Of a DNA stretch of 64,000 nucleotides, positions 51,685-60,185 are shown piece after piece. Under the pieces are notes generated by a model that was not told the DNA's origin, made no database searches, and saw only the letters and a list, made by a program, of their open reading frames with translations. The DNA comes from Mycolicibacterium rhodesiae (lineage in GTDB: Bacteria > Actinomycetota > Actinomycetes > Mycobacteriales > Mycobacteriaceae): NCBI RefSeq assembly GCF_002086695.1, contig NZ_MVIH01000005.1:310001-374000 (forward strand), given 5' to 3'. Made by a program: the position numbers and the translations under genes. Each line of letters opens with the position of its first letter. Within the stretch, counting starts at the first letter, position 1.

Positions 51685-51963
51685 ATGACGTCGTTGATCC
51701 GCAACCCGCTGACCATCGTGTGGGCGCTGCTGACGGGTGTCACCGTCGTGTCGTGGCTGGTCTCCCGCGACGGTGGGGCCGCTCATCAGCTCAATGCGAC
51801 GGTCACCACCGTCGTGCTCCTGATCGCGGCGGTGAAGGCCCAGCTGGTGATCTGGCATTTCATGGAGGTCCGCCGGGCGCCGCTGTGGCTCATGGCCGTT
51901 ACCAGCGGCTGGGTGATCGTGGTTGTCGCGGCAATGCTCGGCGTCTACTTCGCCGGCGGATGA
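51685..51963 (+). CDS. Cytochrome oxidase subunit IV-like small membrane protein
   Basis: 92 residues with three membrane helices. KAQLVIWHFMEVRRAPLWLMAVTSGWVIVVVAAML matches the prokaryotic COX4 (CyoD/NorF-like) family, in which LxxxHFMxxR is typical. It starts 2 bp after the subunit III gene and ends the operon. These small subunits help assemble or stabilise the oxidase. Confidence 0.85.
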   Translation: MTSLIRNPLTIVWALLTGVTVVSWLVSRDGGAAHQLNATVTTVVLLIAAVKAQLVIWHFMEVRRAPLWLMAVTSGWVIVVVAAMLGVYFAGG

Positions 51964-51976
51964 CGGCGACGCACGG

Positions 51977-52762
51977 TCAGAACTCGGTCCACCACGGCTT
52001 GAGATCAAGATTGAAGGAGATCGTCTTCGGCGCCCGGCTGGTGCCGCCGAACCAGCTGTTGATCCGGAATGCGGACAGCTGATTCGGGTGCAGCCCCTCG
52101 GGAATCGGCTTGTACACCAGCGTGTCTCCGTATTGCACGGTGATGCCCTGGTAGTCGGCAGTGAAGGTGAACGTCTGACCGACGGGTACCGAGACGATCT
52201 CGGAGGCGGTCGGCATGATCCTGGCGGTGTCGACGTTGTAGTACGGCCCGACTTCGAACATCTGGGTGGTCACGTTGTACCGCCAGGCCACCATGATCGC
52301 GTCGGTGTCCGGCCGCAGGAGCGTGAACGATATACCGGTCAGCTTGTTCCAGTCGTACTGGTCGGCGGTCTGCAGGTCGTAGACCGAGCTGTCGGTGAAA
52401 GTGGCATTCCCGGCCACGCGTTTGGCGAAGAACACCATCTGCGGCGGCAACGCCAAGTGGGTGTTCTTGAAGATGACGATCCGGTGCCGCAACGGGTTTC
52501 GGGCCGACGTCGCGGCCGTCGGTTGACGCGTCGTTGCGACAGGACGTTTCGTGGTGTTGGGGGCTACCCGGGCAGCCGCCGGCCGGCGAGCAGCGGCGGT
52601 CTTGTGATTGCGTGCGCTCGTCGCACTGTGTGCGCTCGTGTTGTCGGAAGAACCCGCCGGCGCGGCCGACGCCGGCTGCGCACCCGCGATACCCATGGCC
52701 AGCCAGATCCCGAATCCGACCGCCACACCGCCCAAAAATCCCGTCAACCGCACCCCCGGCAT
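51977..52762 (-). CDS. Secreted protein of unknown function
   Basis: 261 residues. Signal peptide with core FLGGVAVGFGIWLAMGIAGAQPASA and cleavage near ASAAPAG, then an Ala/Thr/Arg-rich linker to about residue 92 and a folded domain of about 165 residues rich in beta pattern (VSVPVGQTFTFTADYQGITVQYGDTLVY, RINSWFGGTSRAPKTISFNLDLKPWW). Trp/Tyr-rich, no Cys in the domain. Family not recognised; looks like mycobacterial cell-wall-exported proteins. Confidence 0.7.
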   Translation of the reverse strand: MPGVRLTGFLGGVAVGFGIWLAMGIAGAQPASAAPAGSSDNTSAHSATSARNHKTAAARRPAAARVAPNTTKRPVATTRQPTAATSARNPLRHRIVIFKNTHLALPPQMVFFAKRVAGNATFTDSSVYDLQTADQYDWNKLTGISFTLLRPDTDAIMVAWRYNVTTQMFEVGPYYNVDTARIMPTASEIVSVPVGQTFTFTADYQGITVQYGDTLVYKPIPEGLHPNQLSAFRINSWFGGTSRAPKTISFNLDLKPWWTEF

Positions 52763-52842
52763 CGGCAGAGCCTATCGACGTGTGATGGGCAGCGGGCTCT
52801 GTTTGCTGAGATCGGCCGCCCGGCAATTCGGTCCGGAAATCG

Positions 52843-53244
52843 TTACCCGCGTTTACCCGACCGCGGCTTCGGGGACATGTTCAGTTCAACAGCCGACCGG
52901 ATGAGGGCCGCCAACGCAGCTTCGTCGATGACATCGCCTTCGTGGAAATCGATGGCCCGCCGGGTGTTGCCGTCAAGGCTCGCATTGAACAGACCCGAGG
53001 GGTCCGGCAGTGCCGCGCCTTTGGCGAATGTCATCTTGACCGCGGCCTTGTAGGCCTCTCCCGTGCAGATCATTCCGGCGTGTGACCAGACCGGGACGCC
53101 CCGCCATTTCCACTCCTCGACCACCTCGGGATCGGCCCGCTTGATCACGTCGCGGATCTGGGCGAGTGTCGCGCCTCGCCAATCGTCGAATTCGGCAATT
53201 CGCGCGTCGATTCGCTGTGAAGCGGTCAGGTCGTCGTCAGCCAT
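52843..53244 (-). CDS. DUF1801 protein
   Basis: 133 residues. IDARIAEFDDWRGATLAQIRDVIKRADPEVVEEWKWRGVPVWSHAGMICTGEAYKAAVKMTFAKGAAL has the DUF1801 (YdhG/iron-chaperone-like) fold. Function of the family is unclear. Transcribed alone. Confidence 0.85.
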   Translation of the reverse strand: MADDDLTASQRIDARIAEFDDWRGATLAQIRDVIKRADPEVVEEWKWRGVPVWSHAGMICTGEAYKAAVKMTFAKGAALPDPSGLFNASLDGNTRRAIDFHEGDVIDEAALAALIRSAVELNMSPKPRSGKRG

Positions 53245-53339
53245 ATGCCCATCATGGCCACACCGACTGCGATTTTGTATTCGCCGGTCACAGGGAGTAT
53301 CTTTTCCCGCGGCCCAGAATTGTTTCGGAAAGCTTGAAG

Positions 53340-53603
53340 ATGCGTACTCATTACAGAACTCGCGGCTTCTCCACTCGTCCGCAACGGGGTCTTCGTACCC
53401 ATCAGGTGCTTCGGCCGATGGCCGGTCAGTGCTTCGAAATCGATATTCGGTTCGAGAGCAACCGGTGGCTTGTCCGGATTCCCGAAATCAACGATGCCAC
53501 CGAGGCGACGACACGGGACAAGGTCGAACTGGCGGCCCGTGAATGCATCGCCGCCCGCACTGGCATCCCCATCGGATATATCTCGGTCTGGGTTCGCGAC
53601 TGA
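53340..53603 (+). CDS. HicB-like small protein
   Basis: 87 residues from ATG 53340. FEIDIRFESNRWLVRIPEINDATEATTRDKVELAARECIAARTGIPIGYISV follows the HicB/UPF0150 beta-alpha plan found in many solo mycobacterial proteins. No HicA toxin gene is next to it, so it may regulate something else. AAGCTTGAAG precedes the start, a weak ribosome site. Confidence 0.65.
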   Translation: MRTHYRTRGFSTRPQRGLRTHQVLRPMAGQCFEIDIRFESNRWLVRIPEINDATEATTRDKVELAARECIAARTGIPIGYISVWVRD

Positions 53604-53642
53604 TCGCAATCCCGTTGCGGCGCAACGGTTGAGTGCACTCTG

Positions 53643-54086
53643 TCAAGGAGCGACGGGTCTGAACAACGGGATCCACACCCGGGTGTCGTCGCCGCCGGAC
53701 AACGCGGTCCACTCTTCGAAAAACACCTCCACCTCGAGCCCGATGCTCATGTCGGCCGGCTCGACATCGACGACGTTGGTGATCAGCCGAACCCCGGAGT
53801 CCTCAGCGATTTCGACGATCGCCACGATGTAGGGCGGCTCAAAACCTGGAATCCAGGGCTGCCGGTCCACGCTGAACGCCGCGACGGTGGCTCGCCCGGA
53901 TACCTTCTCCGGCGCGACATCGGTGCTGCGGCAACGCCAGCAGGCGGGCCCCGGCGGGTGAAAAAAATGGCCACATGCGTGGCACCGGCTGATGAGTAGA
54001 TTGCCGTCGCGGCCGCCGGTCCAGAATGCTTCTGATTCGGGTGTTGGGCTGGGCGCGAGCCGTAAACCCGGTCGCTGATAGCTCAT
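53643..54086 (-). CDS. DUF35 zinc-ribbon/OB-fold protein paired with the thiolase-like gene
   Basis: 147 residues from ATG 54086, which overlaps the thiolase stop (ATGA). The zinc ribbon CHACGHFFHPPGPACWRC is followed by the OB-fold ATVAAFSVDRQPWIPGFEPPYIVAIVEIAEDSGVRLITNVVD. In Ltp2/ChsH2-type systems the DUF35 domain completes the aldolase complex and binds the acyl-CoA. Here the same pairing, with a thiolase-like subunit lacking the Cys, points to a retro-aldolase, as an inference from family and context. Confidence 0.85.
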   Translation of the reverse strand: MSYQRPGLRLAPSPTPESEAFWTGGRDGNLLISRCHACGHFFHPPGPACWRCRSTDVAPEKVSGRATVAAFSVDRQPWIPGFEPPYIVAIVEIAEDSGVRLITNVVDVEPADMSIGLEVEVFFEEWTALSGGDDTRVWIPLFRPVAP

Positions 54087-55282
54087 CGGCTGCTCACCAA
54101 CATCGAACCCGCTACCGGACCTCCGCCGACGCCGACCGCAACGACTTCCGGCGTGCGTGGAGCCTGACGTTCGCCGCCCTCGCCCCACAGCTGCACACAG
54201 GCCTCGTGCAGGAAGCCCATACCGTGCAGCCGGCCGCCCGACAGCTGGCCGCCACTGGTGTTCAGCGGCAGCTGCCCGTCGAGGGCGATTCGGTCACCGC
54301 TCTCGATGAACTCACCGACCCGGCCGTGCTCGCAGAACCCCAACGCCTCCAACCACATCACTGTCAGGAAGCTGAAGCCGTCGTACAACTGCGCCATGTC
54401 GACGTCGCTCGGCCGCAGTTCGGTGTGCTCCCATAACGTGGCGGCCGAATCGTGGGCCGCCATTGTGGTGAGGTCGAAACGCTGTTCCCACGTTGGTCTT
54501 TCGAACATGCCCGGCCCGACGGACTCGACGGTCAGTGGGTGGCGAGGCAAGCCGCCGCAGGCATCGCGGCGGGAGACGATGACGGCGGTGGCCCCGTCGC
54601 AGGGCACATCACAGTCGTAGAGGCACAAGGGTTCCGAGATCATCCGCGCCGACAGATAGTCCTCCATCGTCAGCGGTTCGCGGTAGACGGCGTCGGGGTT
54701 GCGACCGGCGTTGCGCCGGGCGTTGAGCGCGATTGCACCGAGCTGTTCACGGGTCAGGCCGAAATCGTGCATGTAGCGCTGCGCCGGCATCGCCAGCCAG
54801 TTGGCCGCCGACAACGCCCCGAACGGCGCGGTCCACTCCATCTGCGGGGGCAGCTTGCCACCTCCGCCGAGCAAGACCGACGCGTGACCTCCGCCGGCCT
54901 GCTGGGCGGCGGTGGATTCCCACACCGACCGGAACACCACTACGTGGTTGGCCAGGCCCAGGGTGACGGCCATACAGGCTTCGATCACCGGGCCGATCTG
55001 GCCCGCGGTCTCCAACCCGGACATGTACCACCTGCTGCGCAGGCCCAGAGCGGTCCGCACCTCGGTGATGTTGGCACCGGAGAAACCCGGGTTGGCAGCG
55101 ACCGCACCCGGGTAGCTGGCGATGCCGTCGACGTCGTCGACGTCGAGCCCGGCATCGGTGATCGCGCGCAGCACCGCTTCGATCGTCAGCTCCAATCCGG
55201 TGCGGCCCAATCGGCGCCCGACCTGTGACTTGCCTGCGCCGGTGATCACGGCCTTACCGTCGAACGGCCCGCGGCTCGTCAC
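54083..55282 (-). CDS. Thiolase-like protein without nucleophile Cys, Ltp2-like
   Basis: 399 residues from GTG 55282, overlapping the previous gene (GTGA). It has the thiolase fold (FDGKAVITGAGKSQVGRR, EAVLRAITDAGLDVDDVDGIASYPG), but where thiolases have ACATG it reads SGLETAGQIG, so the catalytic Cys is absent. AQLYDGFSFLTVMWLEALG carries the Tyr of the YDxF motif seen in Ltp2 aldolases, and NTSGGQLSGGRLHGMGFLHEACVQLWGE gives the C-terminal His region. Ltp2 with DUF35 cleaves a C-C bond in steroid side-chain breakdown; a comparable aldolase role is likely here. Its substrate is unknown. Confidence 0.85.
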   Translation of the reverse strand: MTSRGPFDGKAVITGAGKSQVGRRLGRTGLELTIEAVLRAITDAGLDVDDVDGIASYPGAVAANPGFSGANITEVRTALGLRSRWYMSGLETAGQIGPVIEACMAVTLGLANHVVVFRSVWESTAAQQAGGGHASVLLGGGGKLPPQMEWTAPFGALSAANWLAMPAQRYMHDFGLTREQLGAIALNARRNAGRNPDAVYREPLTMEDYLSARMISEPLCLYDCDVPCDGATAVIVSRRDACGGLPRHPLTVESVGPGMFERPTWEQRFDLTTMAAHDSAATLWEHTELRPSDVDMAQLYDGFSFLTVMWLEALGFCEHGRVGEFIESGDRIALDGQLPLNTSGGQLSGGRLHGMGFLHEACVQLWGEGGERQAPRTPEVVAVGVGGGPVAGSMLVSSR

Positions 55283-55521
55283 GACGTGCGGGCCTCGTCC
55301 TGCGCGCGAGCGACCTGCTTTGCCCGCATGGTCTGGTCGGTCAGGCCGAGCGCGATCAGCACGTCGATCGCGGTGATCACCAACCCCCAGTAGTACATCC
55401 ACCGGATGGTCGGGTCGGGTTGCACGGCGAAGTACACCACCAGGAATATCGGGCCGACGATGCCGAACACCAGGCACATCGCCTGAACTTTCAGATACAC
55501 CAGGAAGGTCTCCATCGTCAC
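55279..55521 (-). CDS. Small membrane protein of the rhodanese/thiolase operon
   Basis: 80 residues with two membrane helices (VQAMCLVFGIVGPIFLVVYFAV and MYYWGLVITAIDVLIALGL) and a charged tail. It overlaps the rhodanese upstream and the thiolase-like gene downstream by GTGA, so all are coupled. No known family; possibly a membrane anchor for the complex. Confidence 0.7.
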   Translation of the reverse strand: MTMETFLVYLKVQAMCLVFGIVGPIFLVVYFAVQPDPTIRWMYYWGLVITAIDVLIALGLTDQTMRAKQVARAQDEARTS

Positions 55522-56366
55522 TGCTCACCGCGGGCGACGGGCCGGTCCGGATCCGAGCTCCATTGCGACCACGATCCCGGGAACAGTGCCGCGTCACGGC
55601 CCGCGGCGGTCAACGCGGCAACGGCGACCGCCGCGGTGATGCCCGATCCGCAGTACACACCGATCGGTGCGGACGGGTCGATGCCGCAGGCGGCCAGCAG
55701 AGCGTCAACGGCGGTGCCACTGATGAAGCTCTCATCCCCAGTGAGCAGTCCGGTGCTCGGCAGGTTGCGTGCCCCGGGGATGTGCCCGGCTACCGCGTCG
55801 ACCGGTTCCACGTCACCGCGGAAACGTTCCGGCGCGCGAGCATCCAGCAGCGGCCGGCTGCCGACCTCGTCGGCGGTCAGGGTGGGCAACGCACCGTCGT
55901 AGAGGTCGTCGTGGGTCACCGTGACGTCGCCGGGGGATGGGTCGACTGAACCGGTGTCGACACGCCCACCTGCAGCTTTCCACGCCGCCCAGCCGCCGTC
56001 GAGAATGCGGACGCCTGGGATGCCCGCCGCCGTCAGCACCCACCAGGCCCGTGCCGAGCCGGCTCTGTTCCAGTCGTCGTAGACCACCACGGTCTGCCCC
56101 GAGCGGATCCCCCAACGCCGGGCGGCAGCCTGCACAGCAGTGCCGGTCGGCAGCGGATGCCTACCGCGGCCGGACACCGTGTGGTCGCTCAGGTCGTCGT
56201 CCAGCGACACGTAGACCGCACCGGGAACATGCCCCTGCAGGTACTGCTCTCGCCCGTCCGGCTCGCTCAAGGTCCAGCGGACGTCGAGCACGGTCACCGG
56301 TTCACCGGCCGCCAGTCGATTGACCAGCGCTTCAGCGGTGATCAGCACGTCAGCGCGCCCAGTCAT
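55518..56366 (-). CDS. Two-domain sulfurtransferase (rhodanese/TST)
   Basis: 282 residues from ATG 56366, with GGGGAGA upstream. Two rhodanese domains: an inactive N-terminal one (VTVLDVRWTL...GHVPGAVYVSLDDDL) and a C-terminal one with the active Cys in GVYCGSGITAAVAVAAL, the CGSGVTA motif of TST/SseA enzymes. It moves sulfane sulfur from thiosulfate or 3-mercaptopyruvate to cyanide or thiol acceptors. It is the first gene of the four-gene operon. Confidence 0.92.
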   Translation of the reverse strand: MTGRADVLITAEALVNRLAAGEPVTVLDVRWTLSEPDGREQYLQGHVPGAVYVSLDDDLSDHTVSGRGRHPLPTGTAVQAAARRWGIRSGQTVVVYDDWNRAGSARAWWVLTAAGIPGVRILDGGWAAWKAAGGRVDTGSVDPSPGDVTVTHDDLYDGALPTLTADEVGSRPLLDARAPERFRGDVEPVDAVAGHIPGARNLPSTGLLTGDESFISGTAVDALLAACGIDPSAPIGVYCGSGITAAVAVAALTAAGRDAALFPGSWSQWSSDPDRPVARGEQ

Positions 56367-56396
56367 CGCATCTCCCCGTTCGTCGTCGGTCGGCAC

Positions 56397-56698
56397 CGAT
56401 GATCATGCCCTCGCGCACGCGTGGACGCAGGCATCAGGTGGTCAACCTGAGAAGAAGCTGAAATCGAGTAGTGCACTACGCGTGCGCACGTCGATATCGG
56501 CCCGATAACTTTGCTACAGCATCAGACGAGACACGGATTCCGCCGGGGGGCGCCGGGATCGCCTGATGGTTCGCACCGCCGACTATGGGGGGTGTGGTGC
56601 GAACGCCGGGCGGCGCTGGGGAAGGTCATCGAGCCTTCCCCGGCGTCCGTGGTTCTCTCGGACATCCTCGTCCGGCAGCCGACGGTAGGGTCCGCCGG
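56397..56698. other. Divergent intergenic region with a 12-bp palindrome
   Basis: About 300 bp between the rhodanese and S58 peptidase genes. GTAGTGCACTAC at 56468-56479 is a perfect palindrome, possibly an operator for either side. Short frames within it have no ribosome site and are not believed. Confidence 0.5.
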
Positions 56699-57850
56699 AT
56701 GACGTCTGCAGCGGCATTCACCGCCGACGGCCGGCCTCGCGCCCGTGGACTAGACATCCCGCTTGCCGGCGAGCCAGGCCCACTCAACGCCATCACCGAT
56801 GTGGTCGGTGTCGAGGTCGGCGTGATCACCCTGATGGCCGGCGACGGGAAACTGATCGTGGGCAGCGGACCGGTACGCACCGGCGTCACCGCGATCCTGC
56901 CCCGCGGCCGGGGCGGACTCGGACGGCCGTGCGCCGCAGGCTGGTTCTCCCTCAACGGCAACGGCGAGATGACCGGCACCACCTGGATCGAGGAATCCGG
57001 TGCCTTCACTCTTCCTGTGCTGCTGTCGAATACGCATGCCGTAGGCGCGTGCCACGCGGGAGTGATCTCCTGGGTGAACCGGGTCGATCCGGTACTGGCC
57101 CGTCAGTGGCTGCTGCCGGTGTGCGCCGAGACGTGGGACGGCTACCTCAACGACATCAACGGCGGGCACGTGCGCCCCGAGCACGCCGAAGCAGCACTCG
57201 ACCAGGCCACCGGAGGTCCGGTGCCGGAAGGATCGGTCGGTGGCGGCACCGGGATGAATTGCTATGAATTCAAGGGCGGCAACGGAACTGCGTCCCGGCT
57301 GGTGCGATACGGAAGCCGCACCTTCACGGTGGGCGCCTTCGTCCAAGCGAATTTCGGCGCGCGCCATGAACTCACGGTTGCCGGGCGACTCATCGGCCCG
57401 CACCTGGACGTCGACAATCCGCTCGACGGCGACTGGTTCGAGCGCGACCTCAACCGGCCGCCGCCCGGAGCGGGTTCGGTGATCGTCGTGATCGCCACCG
57501 ACGCCCCGCTGCTGCCGGGCCAGTGCAAGGCCCTGGCCCGACGGGTGCCGCTCGGGCTGGCCCGCACGGGGACCACCGGAAGCCACTTCTCCGGAGACAT
57601 CTTCTTGGCCTTCTCGACAGCCGACGCACCGGATCTGGCCAGCCGATTCCCCGTGGGTCCGGTCGGCGACGACGAATTCGGCCTTTTGCGATTCCTGCCG
57701 TGGGGCCGGATGGACGACTTCTACGCCGCCGTCGTGCACAGCGTGGAGGAGGCTGTCCTCAACTCATTGGTGGTCAACGCCGACATGGTGGGCCGCGACG
57801 GGCACCGCTCCCCCGCGTTACCGCACGACCTGCTGCGCGCGCTGCTGTGA
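56699..57850 (+). CDS. S58/P1-family aminopeptidase (DmpA-like)
   Basis: 383 residues. GLDIPLAGEPGPLNAITDVVGVEVG, NGNGEMTGTTWIEESG and SNTHAVGACHAGVI are typical of the DmpA/beta-aminopeptidase family. GGGTGMNCYEFKGGNGTASR contains the autocleavage site; Ser199 would become the N-terminal nucleophile of the small subunit. Such enzymes process themselves and release N-terminal D-, L- or beta-amino acids. ATG 56699 is used; the frame is open further upstream but without a ribosome site. It converges on the thioesterase gene with 1 bp between. Confidence 0.9.
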   Translation: MTSAAAFTADGRPRARGLDIPLAGEPGPLNAITDVVGVEVGVITLMAGDGKLIVGSGPVRTGVTAILPRGRGGLGRPCAAGWFSLNGNGEMTGTTWIEESGAFTLPVLLSNTHAVGACHAGVISWVNRVDPVLARQWLLPVCAETWDGYLNDINGGHVRPEHAEAALDQATGGPVPEGSVGGGTGMNCYEFKGGNGTASRLVRYGSRTFTVGAFVQANFGARHELTVAGRLIGPHLDVDNPLDGDWFERDLNRPPPGAGSVIVVIATDAPLLPGQCKALARRVPLGLARTGTTGSHFSGDIFLAFSTADAPDLASRFPVGPVGDDEFGLLRFLPWGRMDDFYAAVVHSVEEAVLNSLVVNADMVGRDGHRSPALPHDLLRALL

Positions 57851-57851
57851 C

Positions 57852-58664
57852 TCAGACGTTCAGCGTCGGAATCGTATCGGGCTTGCTGAAGTCGATCTGA
57901 GCCGCCGGGTTCGCGATGGCGGTGACCAGACCGGTCGCGAACGGACCCGCGTCGTCGAACAGCGTCCCGGCCCCGACCGAGATGCCCTCCGATGTCCAGT
58001 GCGAATCGCCTTGCACTCCAATGTGTTCCGATTGCGGCAACCGGGACAGTGCGACCGTGAGATCACCGTTGATGTAGCCGATCCCCTTGGTTCCGAGGTT
58101 GCTGACCAGGCTGGTGGCCTCGGCGACGACGACGGTGCGGACGAACGGCGTGATGTCGTGGCCGGCGACCACGTCGATCGGGCAGTGGTAGACGCGTTTG
58201 CGTGAGGTGTTCTGATGCGCGCCCCCGTCGGCGAGCCAGCCGACATCGTCGCTGCCGATGAAATAGCCGTGCCGCTCGCCACCGGCCGGCGGGGTGAACT
58301 CGGCGTCGGCCGTCCACTCTTCGCCGGGTGGCGGTTCGGACAGCCGGTATTGCACCATCGTCGCCCGTGCGACGATCGCATCGCCCTGGAGGACGTCGCA
58401 TTCCGAGTTTCGAATCCGCCTGCCGTCACGAATCAGCCGGACGCGGACCATCGTCGGCACCCGACGCGCCGCCTTGAACAGGTCGACCGTGAGTCGGGCC
58501 GGCAGGAACTCGGGCAGGCCGAACCGCTGCTCGAGGTTGAACGCGGCCAGGCTCACCACGGCGGGCCCGTTGAGCATGTCGTCACCCCACCGGCTTCGCG
58601 CATTCTCCGTCGGATGGAAGTTGCCGTCGGGATCGGAAATGAAATGCGCCGGTCGGGTGGCCAT
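57852..58664 (-). CDS. Acyl-CoA thioesterase-like (double hot-dog) protein
   Basis: 270 residues with the two hot-dog repeats of the TesB/thioesterase-like superfamily: FHPTENARSRWGDDMLNGPAVVSLAAFNLEQRFG, PARLTVDLFKAARRVPTMVRVRLIRDGRRI and, later, GKGIGYINGDLTVALSRLP with HWTSEGISVGAGTLFDDAGPFATG. Members hydrolyse fatty acyl-CoA; catalytic residues of this branch are not obvious by eye. Transcribed divergently from the MFS transporter. Confidence 0.8.
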   Translation of the reverse strand: MATRPAHFISDPDGNFHPTENARSRWGDDMLNGPAVVSLAAFNLEQRFGLPEFLPARLTVDLFKAARRVPTMVRVRLIRDGRRIRNSECDVLQGDAIVARATMVQYRLSEPPPGEEWTADAEFTPPAGGERHGYFIGSDDVGWLADGGAHQNTSRKRVYHCPIDVVAGHDITPFVRTVVVAEATSLVSNLGTKGIGYINGDLTVALSRLPQSEHIGVQGDSHWTSEGISVGAGTLFDDAGPFATGLVTAIANPAAQIDFSKPDTIPTLNV

Positions 58665-58729
58665 CCGGGCATCCTCGCACAGCCCCCTCCGGCGTCTGGC
58701 ACTCGGTGCTTAGACGACATAATCAACAC

Positions 58730-60184
58730 GTGCCGGACCTCGAAGCCACTTATGCCGGCGCCGGATATCACCGGCCTGGGCTGCTCGTGGCCACGCTGAG
58801 CGTCGTGGCCCTGACCGTGGCGGTGCTGCAGACCGGCGTCGTGCCGGTGCTCGGCGTGATGGCCCGACAGCTGCATGCGTCCCCGGTCGATGTCAGCTGG
58901 GCTGTCACGGCCAACCTTCTCGCGGCGGCGGCGACCACTCCCCTCATCGGACGGTTGGCCGATCTGTACAGCAAGAAAGGGGTGCTGCTGGCGGTGCTGG
59001 GGATCGTGCTCGCCGGCTCGCTGCTGGCCGCCCTGACGTCCTCGCTTCCGCTGCTGATCACCGCGCGGGTGCTGCAGGGTGCCTCGTACTCGCTGTACCC
59101 GATCGGGGTGTCCATCCTGCGCGAGGAGCTGTCCACCGACCGTCTCATGCGGGCGATGGCCGTGCTGTCCGGCTCGCTCGGATTCGGCGGCGGCATGGGC
59201 CTGGTCGTCACCGGGCTGTTGATGCGTGGTGACGCCGGCTATCACCGGGTGTTCTGGTTGACCACGGTGTTCACGGTGCTGGTGATCATCGCGGTCCTTG
59301 CGGTGCTGCCGACCCGCCCGCGAAGTTCGGCGGGGACCGTCGATTGGGGCGGCGCGGCCGGGCTGGCGTTGGGCCTGTCCGCGGTGCTGCTGGCGATCAC
59401 CCAGGGGCACGGCTGGGGCTGGGTATCGGCACGCACGGTCGGCTGCCTGGCCGCCGGGCTGGCGGTGCTGAGCGCCTGGTGGTGGTGGGAACGCCGCGGC
59501 CCCCACCCGCTGGTGTCGACGGCGATGCTGTCGCGCCGGCCGATCCTGTTGACCAATCTCGCCACGATCCTGGTCGGAATGGGCCTGTACTTCGCGTTCC
59601 TCGGGCTCACCGACTTCGTCCAGGCGCCAACCGGTAGCGGCTATGGCTTCGGTGCAACGGTGCTCGGCGCCAGCGTGATGTTCTTGCTGCCCGGCGCTCT
59701 GGCCGGGTTCCTGACCGCGGTGGCCAGCGGTCGCTATATCGACCGCTTCGGCGCCCGGGCGGTGTTGATGGTCGGCGCCGCGGCAGGCGTCCTCGGATTC
59801 GTGCTGCTGGCCGTCCTGCACAACCAGCCGTGGCAGGTGATCATGGCCGGCGTGCTGGCCAACGCCTACATCAGCCTGGCCTACGGGGCCTTGCCTGCCC
59901 TGGTCGTTCGCGAGGTCGACGCAGGCGAAACCGGGGTTGCGACAAGCATGAACGCCATCGCGCGCACCGTCGGCAGTTCGATCGCCGCCGCGATCGTCGC
60001 GGTCTTGCTGGGCCGCTCGGACCACGGCCACACCCCGGAGAGCAGCTTCACCGCCATCTTCGCGCTCGGCGCGATCACTGCTGCCGCCGCGATGCTGCTG
60101 ATCTCGATCACCCGGCCGAAGTTGCGGGTCGCCTCGACCGAGGACGTCACCGAGTCGCGCGCGATGAACCACGAGTGGGGCTGA
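58730..60184 (+). CDS. MFS drug/metabolite exporter (DHA2-like)
   Basis: 484 residues from GTG 58730 with 14 predicted helices. The A-motif GRLADLYSKKGVLL after helix 2 and the LLITARVLQGASYSLYPIGVSILREELS segment of helix 4-5 match the DHA2 (EmrB/QacA-like) exporters. Likely proton-driven export of lipophilic compounds. The substrate is unknown, and no regulator sits directly upstream. It converges on the DMT transporter gene. Confidence 0.88.
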   Translation: MPDLEATYAGAGYHRPGLLVATLSVVALTVAVLQTGVVPVLGVMARQLHASPVDVSWAVTANLLAAAATTPLIGRLADLYSKKGVLLAVLGIVLAGSLLAALTSSLPLLITARVLQGASYSLYPIGVSILREELSTDRLMRAMAVLSGSLGFGGGMGLVVTGLLMRGDAGYHRVFWLTTVFTVLVIIAVLAVLPTRPRSSAGTVDWGGAAGLALGLSAVLLAITQGHGWGWVSARTVGCLAAGLAVLSAWWWWERRGPHPLVSTAMLSRRPILLTNLATILVGMGLYFAFLGLTDFVQAPTGSGYGFGATVLGASVMFLLPGALAGFLTAVASGRYIDRFGARAVLMVGAAAGVLGFVLLAVLHNQPWQVIMAGVLANAYISLAYGALPALVVREVDAGETGVATSMNAIARTVGSSIAAAIVAVLLGRSDHGHTPESSFTAIFALGAITAAAAMLLISITRPKLRVASTEDVTESRAMNHEWG

Positions 60185-60185
60185 G

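Noticed and set aside
58553..60172. 539-residue frame antisense to the MFS gene
   Set aside because: His/Gln/Arg-rich composition, no recognisable domain, while the plus strand gives a standard transporter.
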